DNA from: Phytoseiulus persimilis
Lineage: Eukaryota; Arthropoda; Arachnida; Mesostigmata; Phytoseiidae
DNA: 64,000 bases
Assembly (NCBI GenBank): GCA_037576195.1
Contig: CM075101.1
Location: 47,430,001-47,494,000 of the forward strand
Direction: 5' to 3'
Below the pieces are notes generated by a model. It made no database searches and had not been told where the DNA came from. It was given only the letters and a program-made list of their open reading frames with translations. Positions 12,665 to 24,384 of this stretch are shown in pieces. Within the stretch, counting starts at the first letter, position 1. Each line of letters begins with the position of its first letter. The position numbers and the translations under genes are program-made.

Positions 12665-14499
12665 CTTGGAGTTTCACGAAGGACCGAGGGAAGCAATGCA
12701 CACTGACTTCACCTCTCCGGAGGGCGACCGTATTTTGATTAAGGTTGCTCGATACCGGCACGTGGGAATGTACCAGGAATGGCGCGTTCCGCAGACAGTA
12801 CAAAGAAGAATGGAGGAATTTCCGGGAGTCTTCAGTACGGATTACGGGGATCATCGATGTTCTGATGAGTAGATGGGAGTTGATGAGCCCGACTTTACAC
12901 CGCCGTTAAGAGGGCTCCTCTCTGGAACTGGACTCGTTGCTTCCCTCTCTCAGCCGAAAGGAGAGAGAAGTCCGTATGTTGAAACGAGGAGCATCAGTCA
13001 GCTGCTCCTAAGCGCAAAAGTTTGCCGTGGCACGCGTAGGATTGGAATATTCGTTAGTTTGTTTATCGGACAACATTCCGCGTTAACACCGTAAGTCGAG
13101 ATATTCTCCTGCCGTTGGGCCTTGAATTCCCGAGGATCAAGCTTATCAAGCGAAATTGGCTTCTGTCACAAACTGTGTCACGACGCTCCAAGGTCTCTTC
13201 GCTTTGTAGGCGTTTCTGTGAGTCTGTATCATGCTACGGCTATTTGAAGACTTCCTCCGACAGCTGAGGCTAGAGCGGTGAAACGAAGCAGCGAATGACG
13301 TCACTCCAATTCATCCCGGTATCGTTATCGTGTGACATCTTGAGACTCGATTCGACGTCAGTGCCGATCACAACGGACAGTTCCGGCCACGGTTTTTGCA
13401 ACTGTTCGCCATCTTCACCTGGGAGCCAGGGATGAGCGGAACTTGCTCTGAATTTAACAGTTCAGTTCCTCTCGCAAGTGCCTCAATCTTCTTGTACGTT
13501 TGCTTCGGAACCGAAGCGGGAGAATCCAATGAATATTCCGCTTTTTATGGGACTGCCACAGCTAGGTGACATGAAACTGAGACCATGAAGTCGAAGTTGC
13601 AACCTCCTCGACATCGGTACCGACCCCTTTGCCATGCTGGGCTAGAGAGTGAATCATTCAGTATATGGATCAATCGTCAAATATTCGCTTCTCTCAGTTA
13701 GTTTGTTACTCGCAAGTAAGTCGCATGAGTGTTCCCGCCGTCGGTCTCGAACAAAGCGCGGTTCGGAGAATTTGTTTCAAGAGGGAAGATTGCAATCACC
13801 GCAAACTGTCCCGAGTGCGATAGCGATGTACGAAACGCGGCTTTCTCTTGGAGAAAATTTCGGAGTATTACTGCGATCAGTTGGCCTTTTGAGGTCTGAG
13901 ACACTCCAAACTCCCGGAGTCGACGCTTTTCAGTCAGTTTGTATCAACGTATTACTTCGCGAGCCTTCGGGCTGTAATCGAGCACTATGATGATGGGCAC
14001 CTCGGGATCCCGAGATTATTTCGTCTTCGATAGAAATTCGGTCGTGAAGGACTCTGGACGCTGCTCCAGAAGAGATCTTTGAACCCGATATGGAGACGAA
14101 CCGAATATCTTCGACGCCTAACAGAGTCCAGTTAGTCACTCCGTTCCGATCGAATTTACGCCTCCCGAAAAGCTTCCTCGTGACTCTCAGAGTGTTGTGC
14201 TGGCGAGCGTTCACCCTCGCTTCGGAGCTGCGGGTGGCAGTTTCTCGTCATCCAGAAATCTGACTCGCTGGAGCATGAAGCGAAGGATCGTTCAAAACTT
14301 GACTAATATGGTTTCCACGTTCACATCTTACATCATAGTGTCTCTATCGTTTCCAGATTGCAGTCATGATACCTCGGTAACAACGAGAGAACTTCTCGCA
14401 TCTTCCCGCTCTCCCGGATCCTCCCTCTTTGTCAAATCTCTCCTTCTGCTCCAGAACCCGCACCAAAGTATCGAGACAGACTAATAGTGAACATTTACC
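12665..14499. other. Intergenic; no gene seen
   Basis: This is the shared upstream region of the divergent SDHC (minus) and sugar transporter (plus) genes. Scattered short open frames show no family features. Regulatory elements are expected on location grounds but I cannot point to specific sites. Confidence 0.5.
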
Positions 14500-16661
14500 A
14501 TGGAGGCGGACACAGTGCAGTTACTCCGTACGGACGGCGTGAGTTCGTATCGATATTTGATCGCGGCGAGTGCCGTTTGGGTTTCTTCATTTTCCATTGG
14601 AACCTGCTATGGGTATTCCGCGCCAGCGAAGAAATCCATGGTGGCCATCGACGAGTTCCCCATATCCGACTACCAATTCAGCTGGTTGGCTAGTATTCTC
14701 ACTTTGGGCGGGCTTGTTGGTGGACTTACTGGAGGTAAGGAGATCTGAACTCTTTCTCAAACGATTTGGACCCGGTCACGATCCGTTGATCCTCCCGTGA
14801 TCCGGTTCGGAGATCTCAATGCGACGTGCAGTCATTTTCCAGACATGTACGATTGGTCAATACTTTCAGGGTTCTTTAGTGAGCGCATCGGCCGGAGGTG
14901 GACCCTCATACTCGCTTCCCTCGGTGTCATAACGGGATGGCAGACGATAATCTGCGCATACTCCGTTGGTTGTTTGATGTTTGGACGAGTATTATGCGGG
15001 TACTGGATCGGTGAGTATTGCAGATTGAACAACTCATCGAGTACAGGTTCCATTTGACTACTTCGGGACTCGAGGGTTTCGAACCGGCGTCGGATGATTT
15101 TCCCCGGTCCCGAAGTCATAACCTCGCGACGGTGGAGGAAATATTCCGGAACGTTATCAGGACCCTCCGCGGCTCTTCCTCGAAAACTCTGCGATTCCCA
15201 TCCTAAGTCACAATCAGAGACTCGACTCGCTGGACTTAGTATCGCAAATGGCGCTGCGCCTCAAACGGACGCGCGTAAGATTTCGATCTCTTCGCTCATT
15301 TCGAATCTGATTCCCTCATTTCCAGGAGTTATGTCACTTGTTGGCCCAGTTTATATGAGCGAGGTAGCTCCGTCGGCGGTGCGAGGTCGTCTTTCTTCCG
15401 CTATCCAGTTATTCATCGTTTCCGGACTGTTATCGATGTACTTAGTTGCGGGTTTCCTAACGTGGAAATGGTTGGCGCTTTTCGGAATGGTGTTCCCCGC
15501 GATTACCGTGATGCTCCTCCTCATGTCAGTGGAAAGCCCCGCTTGGTACTTCAACCGTCAACTGGACTCAAAAGCCACTCGAGTAGGTTCATCGCGAGTT
15601 CGAATGATCCGCAGCGCATCATAAGACGCTAAACCGAGAATACTTCACGCATCAAGTTTCCCTCATTCCGAACTCTCCATTTTCATCACACACAGAACAC
15701 AGCAGGTTCTCCAGATAGCTCTCGCCGAGTGTCAACTAATACTTTACTCGATCGAATTTCCAGTCTCTGTTATTCCTTTGGGGGGATTGTGATCAAGTAA
15801 CGACCGAGATTCTGCGGCATGAGCGACAGAACATCGGACCTCTGGCCGCCGATAACTCCGACTCTCTGGCCTTGGGCGACATCAAGATCCTCGAACCGAT
15901 CGGCCTGTCCGTGCTCCTGATGATTGCTCAACAAGGATGCGGTAAGTGGCACAGGCGCACAGGAGGAATTCCAGACAGAGGGGATGATTGCCCGAGAGAA
16001 TCTCGGAACTGACCGTGATCATTCCGAACCATTCGCAGGTATCAACGCCGTCGTCTTCTACGCTGAGGATATTTTCCACAAGGCTGGCACTGTCCTGTCA
16101 GCCTACTCCTGTATGGTGGGATTCGGTCTCGGTCAGGTGATCGGGTCCGTGCTGAACATGGCTCTCATAGACCGCTTCGGTCGCCGCTTCCTCCTCATCC
16201 TCTCCTCGATATTGGTCATCGTGTCTCTCTTCTTGATGAGCTTCTATTTCATTCAGCTAAGACCCAAAGGGGAACTAGGATGGGCGCCGATAGCCATAAT
16301 GTCGGTTTACACAGTCGCGTTCGCGATAGGACTGGGTCCAGTAGCTTGGATAATGATGGGCGAGATCCTTCCTATAAAATGCAGGTCGTACGGGAGCGTC
16401 CTTGCCACCAGTGTCAACTGGGCCGGTGCGTTCCTTGTGACGAATCAATGGTACAGTCTGCAGAACGCATTCACCACGGCGGGAGCCTACGCGTTCTTTG
16501 GTGCGATTTCGCTCGCGTTTCTGATCATTCTGATTGTGAAGCTTCCTGAAACGAAAGGGAGAACTCTTGCCGAAATCGAGGGTTATTTCGTCAAACTAAG
16601 GAGGGTCGATCAAAGCATAGACAGTTCAATAGGTTATCCTTCGAGCGAGGTGTCCGCTTGA
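14500..16661 (+). CDS. Facilitated trehalose/sugar transporter, Tret1-like (MFS, SLC2 family)
   Basis: Complete five-exon model: 14500-14734, 14870-15010, 15326-15582, 15764-15941, 16039-16661, all GT-AG and in phase, giving 477 residues. Members of this family carry trehalose or hexoses across the plasma membrane by facilitated diffusion. Visible sugar-porter features are: ERIGRRW after TM2, the paired DRFGRR in the second half, VGPVYMSEVAP and RGRL before TM5, SVESPAWY at the end of the first bundle, the cytoplasmic linker, then APIAQQG-like LLMIAQQGCGINAVVFYAEDIF split by an intron, GPVAWIMMGEILP in TM10 and the closing LPETKGRTLAEIE. The start ATG is preceded by acca, and stops follow upstream. 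Substrate cannot be fixed from sequence. A hexose transporter of the GLUT6/8 branch is the alternative. Confidence 0.94.
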
Positions 16662-18098
16662 ATGAATCCAAACCGGGGGGGCACTTCCGTCACCCTGGTA
16701 GCCGCGCTTCACGGTCTCATGACATTTGTTCCAACGATTTTCGAAATCGAGGAACGCGGGAAATCGATGGCAGAATCGATTATGGAAGAGCGGTGAGAAG
16801 CCGGATCGTCGTTGGAGCTCCTTATCTGATCAAGTTATGAGCCTGCTCGCAATTCCTCTGGCATCACGTTGCTCATTTTTCAAGTTGACCAAGTATGTGA
16901 ATTGAATAGTTGGGATTGTTCTCGAGAACAAATTTAGGAGTTTATATAAAAAAAACATAAAGATAACCATGAATCTCTTTTTGATGTGTACAATTCTTGG
17001 GTAGCCGATTTCCCGCTCGTTACACAGGGCAACCGGTCATGGAACAGTGAACGATTCTATCGATACCTTGAAGATTCATCCTGTGAGGAATAATAAAAGC
17101 AAACGGAAGTTATCGGGGGAACATGTGCTGAGAATATATATTCTACCGGGACGGGGGAAGAAAAATCCTTTGAGCCGAGTTTCCCCCAAGCTCGAGCCTT
17201 TCCTCCCAACTGTATCAAGTTATCCGAGATATCTGACATATTCGCCAAATCTGCAGAAGGAAACTCGCAGCATTTCAGGATTCCGGATTCTCGTTATTCC
17301 GACTTTGGGTGATTCCGGGCCCGAACCTTCCAAGGCTTGACCATCCCGGCCGTGACACTGGTTCCTAGTTGAACGTAAACGCGGAGCTCTGTCGAATAAG
17401 TTCCATCGAGAAGAGCTCCAGAGGAACAAGAACGATGGAAATGGGTCCCGATCAACGGTCGCATGTTGGAACTTGTTGATCCCGTTGGCTCAGCGAGGAC
17501 ATGATCTCACAACGATCCAGCCGCCAAAGAACCGTGTCCAAGTCGCCGCTTTTGGGTCTAGAGGTCGAAGAAACAAAGTGAGTAAAACCGAGGAGAAACT
17601 TCTATGACATGAAGCAAGGAGCACTGTTCAAAGGAATAGATAACGTTCAGCTTACGTGCTTTAATCGAATTAAATAGCATTGTTCTCAACAAATTTCATG
17701 GGAAGTACTCAACCAATGGAGCTCAAATTTTCTAACATCGCTCAAGAACTCGAAACTGCATGAAATGAAGACCAGATCCTTCGAACCATTGCAGTCCTCA
17801 AAGTCGAACAACGAACAGTTTATTCTAAGCGGCAGTTTAGAATGCAGCGTGCTTCTTGACGATATTTTCTTTTGGGTTCTACATTCATCATTCAGTCTCC
17901 TTGATGTCTACACTCGATGAAAAGAGAGTCGCGTACTATAAAATAAAAGTGCTCAAGAAGGAAGAGAAAATGAGCACGACATTTCACGACTTCCCAAAAA
18001 TAATCTTATAGTAAAAGTTAAAGCATGAGAACCGCGATGAATGCAGGAGCTCGAGAGAGGTACGACAGCGAGTTGAAAAGGTACTCTGTTGGTCGACG
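16662..18098. other. Intergenic; convergent 3' ends, no gene seen
   Basis: No coding region recognised. An AATAAA at 17092-17097 lies about 430 bases after the transporter stop and could serve its 3' end. The rest is unremarkable mixed sequence. Confidence 0.45.
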
Positions 18099-19717
18099 TT
18101 ATTCCTCGGCTTCCATCCGCGGCCGGGGCTCTGACATCTTTATGCGAAAGATACCTTCAGTGTTACAGACGATTCCGTACCCCGCGTTGAGATATTCGCC
18201 ATGACAAGTCTTCACGGGAGTGCCTGAATTCATGTAGCCGGCGATTTGGTAATCGTTGTGCAAGACGATGATCCGACCCAAGTACATGAGCTTGAAGTCA
18301 TCGAAGCCAACAGGAATCTGTATCGTGGCGAGGGGAGTGCAAATTTGTGCAGTGAGTTTGTATACCGTGTTCCCATAGAGGACAACCGTCTTCACAGGAG
18401 TTTCGGGCAATGGGGCCTGAACACCAGGTGTAAAAGCTCTCCGTTTGGGAGACTTGGTGTCCTTGCAATGACAGAAGCCTCGAAGCTCTGTATCCGTCTC
18501 CACCGGTTTGAAATTCTCAAGGGATACCAACGGACTCGTGCACGAGTTTGGCGTCCAGTAGAAGCCTTTGAGATTCCGATCGTCAGGTATGGATGACGAC
18601 TTCGACGCTAGGCTCTCTATGGATTGATTGAGGTCCGCTTTCTTCTCGTTGTATCTCTTAGTGACGCGCATCCAACCGTAATCGACGAAAAGCGCACCGT
18701 GTTTCTTGAACAGGAGGACGAACTCGTCCCGGAGAGTTTGGAGATAGCATTCGGGAACGTTGCTTATAACCGTTGTTTGCTTCCGAGAATGCAGGCTGCA
18801 CATGATCACGTCCCAGCTTCCTGAAATAAATCGCGGACGATGAGTCGCCTGGTGCCACAGTTGGAAATGCATCAGACTTGAGAGCGTTTCGTTCTGGTCA
18901 AGAAGTTCACTTGCCATTTTCGTTCTCCTGGGGCCAGTAAAGCGCGTCTGCTGAACGGCTGTACACGATTCTGTCCGCGCGTTCGAGGTCGAACGAAGCC
19001 TCTACGCTTCCCTTCCGGACCCACACGGACTTCGATTGGTCAAGGATGGACACGGGCATACTGCGATCTGCCAGGAGTAGCCCGATACGGACGCGGTGCT
19101 CACACGACAAATTTAAAATCTGTTTAAAAGAGAAACGAACTTCAATTGAATATTCCGCGGTAGGCAGGAGTATTTTCTTCCGTTCAATATACGGTTGAGG
19201 CACGACGAAGTGATCATCTCAGAAGGGCTCACCCGGATAACAGTGTTCCGGAATCTGTAGAGATAGTCCCACGAGTGCGCGCCTCCGTGGTTGGCTTGAT
19301 ATCTTCTGTGGGAGTCATGGCCGACTTTCATGCAATACACGGTTTTCCCTTCATCGTCTTCCAGCGTGTACAGGACGACCTCAGGTTTGATTAAGGTCAC
19401 GGTCCGTACTAGCTAGAAGAGAGCGTAACTTTGAGATCCTCGCGCGGGCCCAAGCTCAACTTTGCGAACTCATCGTTTGTCGGGGTTGTGGGTTAGCATT
19501 CGTTGGCTACCAACAAAGGGCGACGCCGGGTTATCGGAGCGACCGCGGTGGAACGGGAATGACTGACCTTTTTCCGCATCCTTTCCACGAAATCTCGGTT
19601 CTCTTGGCTCCTGCCACCCAACAAGGGCTGCAGCGGGATCGGATCGAAACATTCGTCGCTTTGACCTGGAGAACGGTCAGGGAAACGTTTCTCACAACGG
19701 CTTTCGAAGCGATGCAT
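18099..19717 (-). CDS. Uncharacterised protein, 418 residues, four exons
   Basis: I do not recognise this family. Exons on the minus strand are 19717-19568, 19412-19233, 19119-18915 and 18820-18099. Phases agree at every junction: 0, 0 and 1. The first two introns are GT-AG (155 and 113 bp). The third (18914-18821, 94 bp) begins GCAAGT and ends TTTCAG, a GC-AG intron. Without it the frame would shift. The protein is soluble-looking, with no signal peptide or membrane segment. It has a charged N-terminus (ERMRKK), an alternating hydrophobic beta-like middle, a segment LFKKHGALFVDYGW, a Lys/Arg and Pro-rich linker (SPKRRAFTPG) and a second beta-rich part near the C-terminus. A repeated beta-sandwich or polo-box-like fold is possible, but that is only an impression. 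Confidence 0.75.
18821..18914 (-). other. Predicted GC-AG intron
   Basis: The minus-strand intron starts with GCAAGT directly after a codon ending in ATG and ends with a pyrimidine-rich tract and CAG. Splicing joins the frame of the upstream exon to the long open frame downstream with correct phase (1). The nearby GT at the following bases would give the wrong phase. Confidence 0.65.
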
Positions 19718-21545
19718 GGCTAAAACTTAAAGAGCAGCAGCTGCCAGAAACTCTCACGACTTGACATATGAGGATATGTTTCTCAGTGACGTGATGCACG
19801 AAACGTGACGCAGCTTCAGATTCTTTTGCTATTGGCTACCTCTGTTTACATCAATGGTGAATGAGGAGAACGTGATGTGCAGATCTCTCCGCTGGAAACT
19901 GTGCGGAATATTCTGCATTGTTCCCGGTGTTATGTTCATCTCATGGTGGAGATTTTCTGAGACTCCGTTTCCATTCGGAAAGATCCGAATCACTATTTGA
20001 AGCGCCAGCAGCCAAGCTGCCCACGAGGGAACTTTCGCGAATCGGCTGTGAAACCTGATATCGTGGGGGGTCGTGAAATGTTGTTCCCGATGAGAGATTA
20101 TTGTCGCCAGAGCTTCCCCTACCCGCCAGACGTCAGGGAGGTATGGCTGTGTCGAAATCACGCAATCATGAAAAAGGAGAAGAATTAAGAATGGGACCGA
20201 ATTCCGATCTCCCACCCAACGGCCAGAGCTCCTTCTCGGACACAGGGCTGCTTCGGACGCGAAAAATGGTTCCACCAATGGTGAGGAGCGACCGACCGTG
20301 TCAAATCTCCTCTGGTCCCTATGAAGCTCATCGAGGCTCGCCTCAGGCTCTCCTCATTGAGAGGAGCACGTGCTCGGGATGATCGATCTTACAGCCGACT
20401 TCCTGCAGTTTCGAACGGTGGATCTGACTTTCGTTGCAGGGGATCGGCGGCAGGTCGGTATCTCTCGGAACCTGGAACTCTGCGCCGCGATACTGTCCGG
20501 TTCCGTTCCCACCCTTCAACCCAACTCGTATCCGGACCCGAAACTCACGCTCCGTTATTCCCTCCCCACTCTAGTTCCTTAAAGTATTGGCCACGTCGAC
20601 GTTACCCGTGTGTGAGGAAATTGCAGCGACTAGACGGAGTGGCAAAGGCCTGGCATAGATAGTTCTGCTTTATCTCAGGTCGAAAAGATAGGCTTCTCTT
20701 TTCGAGACCCGACTCGATGTCTGAATCAGACCGATCTGACACGCTTCATCACCGGAGTCCGGTAAGTGTGGAAAAATGAGAAAATCAACGCTGGTTTCCC
20801 GCCCAGTATATTTATTCTTCGTTGTCTTCCATCTTGTTCCACTCCGAGTTTCCATCACGAATGGTACTTCTTCGGAGACAATTTACCAGTTCCGTCAGAT
20901 CTCCCCATCACCGCGAGTTTCCCGTGCAGATATTCCTCACAGTCAGTGTCTCCTCGATGATCGCGATATTTTCGGTTCTACGGAGACGGACGCCGGGAGC
21001 TCTTCATAGGAGTGGTGAGTTTATCGACGTCCATGTAACCATGAGCATGATTCGCCTCCAGAGTAGAACTTGGAGGCACGTGTCAATCGCTTGACCTTAG
21101 ATCCAGAAGCAGCTCAGTAGCCGAACATTACCCGAGACTGGTTTGACATTGTTCCTCCACATGCCCGGTCCCTCCTCATTTCCGGTTTGACGAAAGCAAG
21201 CTTGCTTGTGCGGCGCCAACATGGTGGGGTCAGGAGATGCGTCGATGAGATGAGATGCAAGGCCGCAAGTGAATATATATTGCTTCTCGATGCGATAGGT
21301 TTTACACCGGTACTCGTTAAAGGAGGATATCCAGTGAATCGATTGAGACAGAGTTGCCGCGTGGCGTTCTCCTTCCTTCCGCTCGAATGATCTGTTGTCC
21401 CCGTGCGCAGTGCTCAGAACAGTTTCTCATTCATTCACGAAATCGTAACGGCGAGCTGCTGCGGGAAATTTCGCTGAATCACCGGCCTAGAGTGTCACAG
21501 TCTCGTGGTGGACCTCAGCTCGACTGCCTCGTTCTGTAGGGCAAA
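19718..21545. other. Intergenic; no gene seen
   Basis: Only short overlapping open frames on both strands, none with recognisable motifs. A C-rich patch around 20480-20580 is the only compositional change I notice. Confidence 0.45.
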
Positions 21546-22244
21546 TCAAAAAGGCAGCTCGTCGTAATAGCCGTCGATCCACTGCTGAAAAACAGTACTG
21601 ACGATGATCGCGACTAGTCGGTTGATTGCGTCTGGGAAAGTGGACCGAAGCAACGTCACCGCCAGTCTCAGTCCTGTTGACAAAGGATACGCCCCCGTGG
21701 CCGTGAAAGTCAATCCCTCATCTGCAGTGAAAGTGAGACTGTCGATCTTCGGAGACAAACCCGAGGCGCGTTTGTTCGTCGGCCAGTAGATGACCACATC
21801 GGCCGCGATCAGTTTCCATTGAGCACGAAAGATTCCGCCGGCATACGAGAACGGAAAAGTGAGGTCAAAAGTGAACGTGAAATCCTGTATTGAGAGCGGC
21901 ACCATGAACTTCGCCCAGCGGTCGATGTCGTCACATTCAGTCTTTATTCCGGTGTGGATCTGCACCTCCGAGATGCGAACCGCACGTCCGCGGCATAGGC
22001 GGAACACTCCATACTCCTGGCAGTTGCCGAGGAACACGGGCTCCGAGGCACGAATCGAATCTCTCGTCCGCTCGATGATCAAAGTGACAATCTGAGTAAT
22101 GAACATGTCGCCCAAGCAAAGTATACTTTTCGGAGGATTCATTCGACTGCCAGTTCCATTCTGTTGAGAACTCACGGTCATGATCAACGACAAAATCACC
22201 ATCACTCCACAACGCCAGCCGGAGTTGCTCAGGACGGGTACCAT
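21546..22244 (-). CDS. Putative secreted protein, single exon, 232 residues
   Basis: The frame opens with ATG at 22244 and runs without introns to TAA/TGA-type stop at 21546. Residues 12-26 are hydrophobic after a short basic stretch, which fits a signal peptide ending near VSSQQ. The mature part has few cysteines (LCLG, GNCQEYGVFRLCRG, ECDD) and alternating hydrophobic beta-strand-like segments such as FTFTFDLTFPF and LTFTATGAYPL. This pattern recalls arthropod secreted lipid-binding (TULIP, group-7-allergen or takeout-like) proteins. I see no diagnostic motif, so this is a guess. The C-terminus is QQWIDGYYDELPF. Lack of introns contrasts with its neighbours, but the length and even composition argue for a real gene. 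Confidence 0.55.
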   Translation of the reverse strand: MVPVLSNSGWRCGVMVILSLIMTVSSQQNGTGSRMNPPKSILCLGDMFITQIVTLIIERTRDSIRASEPVFLGNCQEYGVFRLCRGRAVRISEVQIHTGIKTECDDIDRWAKFMVPLSIQDFTFTFDLTFPFSYAGGIFRAQWKLIAADVVIYWPTNKRASGLSPKIDSLTFTADEGLTFTATGAYPLSTGLRLAVTLLRSTFPDAINRLVAIIVSTVFQQWIDGYYDELPF

Positions 22245-23459
22245 GATCGATCCGGAATTCCAGGTCGTGGTTCACGTTTGATCGGAGATCGGAGTCGAAT
22301 GAAAGCGAGTGACGATGTTTGTAATTGAAAAGCGGGATTTCAATGAAAATGAAACGAATCTAGGGCATGCGGAGTTTGCGATGACGAATATGATGCTGCT
22401 GTTGCCGCCAGGAATGTTTTTTGCCAACATCGGCTCCAATAATGGTTCAGGGTCGTCGACCATTGCTATGAGTCCCGCACTCCAAACGCAAATAGGAGGA
22501 CACGGGAGATGGAGAATACGCGTCGTCGAGGTAGATTGGAATATTCCCAGTCGTTCTCTCTCAACGTTCGACTCTCCAGTATCGCGGAGTCCGTCACGCG
22601 ACACTCCTTGCCTCAGCCCTCCTTGGAGATTCGCCTCGACACAAAAGAACTTGAGATTAAACACTGCCAAAGGGTTGCGTTCATCTCCGTCGCAGATCTT
22701 ATCATAGTCTGAGGGCGTTATCTGATCCAAATAGCTTGCCGCGTTGTTTACGGAACCACGATACGGGCTGTCCGTTTTTTCAACCTTTTGTTCCCTATCT
22801 ACCCAGACTATCTTCTGCGTTGTCGACGGTCAGATTTGTCAGCGGTAGCGAACACTTGACGGCAGCGTTATCGAAAGGATCGTAACGAGCCTAGCCCCTT
22901 GGAGCAGGCTCAGCGGGCTACGAGCCAGTTTGGCAAGGTTTCCCAGTTGGCCGAGTCCCCGAAAAGATTTGGGAGCTTTCCAGAGCTGGGGATGCCCCGG
23001 ACCCTTGAGGAAACGTAGTGGATCGATTTCTCGACCATATGCCGCGATTTCTCATCGCGAGTTTGGAAGTCATCATCTAGATTTCCACTTGACACAGCCG
23101 ATGCAAAACTCTCTGGAGTCACTGTTCCTATGTCAGCACTGAATAGCACTTCAAGAAGAGGTCATTATTACTCGATTTTGTTCATCTTCCCAATATATAC
23201 ATTCCTGCTCGTCCACGAACAATTCCAAGAACACCTAGTTGCGAGTCAAACGATATGCCTGCTGCCATAGGAGGAGATCCCGTTGAAAGCGAGGTCAACC
23301 TGCGTTTGCACCTGAAGAAGACGTTCACACTTAGTCCGAGGTCGGGGACGTCGTGAAAACACGTCATGACCACTTGTCATGACAGCAAGCCACAGACGTT
23401 TTTGAGAGGGAAGCCTCAGTGCCTTTCAAATCGACTGTTCTCCACTCAGGTGAACTCAC
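22245..23459. other. No confident gene; may contain last exon of adenylate kinase
   Basis: Minus-strand open frames around 22910-23149 lie downstream of the kinase exons and have acceptor-like sites (near 23100 and 23070). None joins in phase with a clear adenylate kinase C-terminus. Frames at 22272-22730 on both strands lack motifs. Confidence 0.35.
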
Positions 23460-24384
23460 GTGCTCAACGCTGCCCTCGGCTTGAACGGTCATGAGCTTGT
23501 CCGGGTAATGCGAGACGATCGGTCGTGTTTCCTGGTGAAATACCTGGAAACAGAGTATTCGCGTGGACCACGGCAACGAGCGTCCTGGTTCTGGACATCC
23601 ATGAAAAGAAGCGAGTAAGAGCCGCCCTCCTCGAAGAAATGAAGGAACTTACGGCGATTCTGTTCTTGGCCGTTGTCTCGTTATCGTCGGCTCGACCGCT
23701 CTTCTTCCCGCGGTTCACCAATCGCTGAAGCATGACCTAGCGAAAAACAGAAACAGTCCGTTGTGATTAGCTCTCTCGCCGATGAGAGCCTCGGAGCACG
23801 ATATCACTCATTCCGTTGCGATGTCTTACCTCGTCACTGACGTGTAGGTAGACGTATGCAGTGATAGGACAGATGGTTTGTTCGAAAGCCTCCGCTTGTT
23901 CTAGAGAGCGCGGGTAGCCGTCGAGGATGAAGCCGGGACTCGTCGGGAGTTCGTTCTCGATTTTGGTCCTGAGAACATCCAGAACCAGACTGCTGTCGAC
24001 CAGACGCCCTTCCTCCATGCACTGGAACCCGGATTATGTTGAGATCGTAGTTTCACTCAAGTATTCCTTCCGATCATGAAGCCAACTCGCGCTTGGCGGA
24101 AGATTCTTGAGCGAGTTACGAACCTTCGCCGCGACTTTCCCGACTTCTGTCCTCCTCTTGACTTCGTCTCGCATGAGATCTCCGGTCGAAATGTGCGTGA
24201 AATTGTACTTTTTGACTAGTTTTTCACATTGAGTGCCCTTCCCGGAGCCGGGACCCCCGATGATGCCAATCACTGGGACTCGCACGTCCAGGCGGGTTCG
24301 TGATCCAATTTTGTTCAGAGCAACGGCTTCGGCCGCCGGCTTTTGATGGGAACCGTCGGACCCTACCTTAATTTGGACGACCAT
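23460..24384 (-). CDS. Adenylate kinase, isoenzyme 1-type (C-terminus unresolved)
   Basis: The enzyme converts ATP plus AMP to two ADP in the cytosol. Four exons are clear, all joined in phase 0: 24384-24124, 24021-23830, 23736-23653 and 23543-23460. The first has a 38-residue extension, then the P-loop [10 protein letters not shown], and the NMP-binding phrase [11 protein letters not shown], whose STGDL form marks adenylate rather than UMP-CMP kinases. The second carries the LDGYPRS motif. The third holds the short lid with [10 protein letters not shown], lacking a zinc finger, and the fourth covers the helix ending EGSVEH. The usual last 10-15 residues must come from a further exon or from reading through 23459; neither is certain. 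AK5, which has two kinase domains, cannot be excluded because downstream exons were not found. Confidence 0.9.

Noticed and set aside
18099..18917. Single-exon 272-residue protein starting at ATG 18917
   Set aside because: Its first ~33 codons overlap a GC-AG intron, and a phase-consistent upstream exon chain gives a longer protein.
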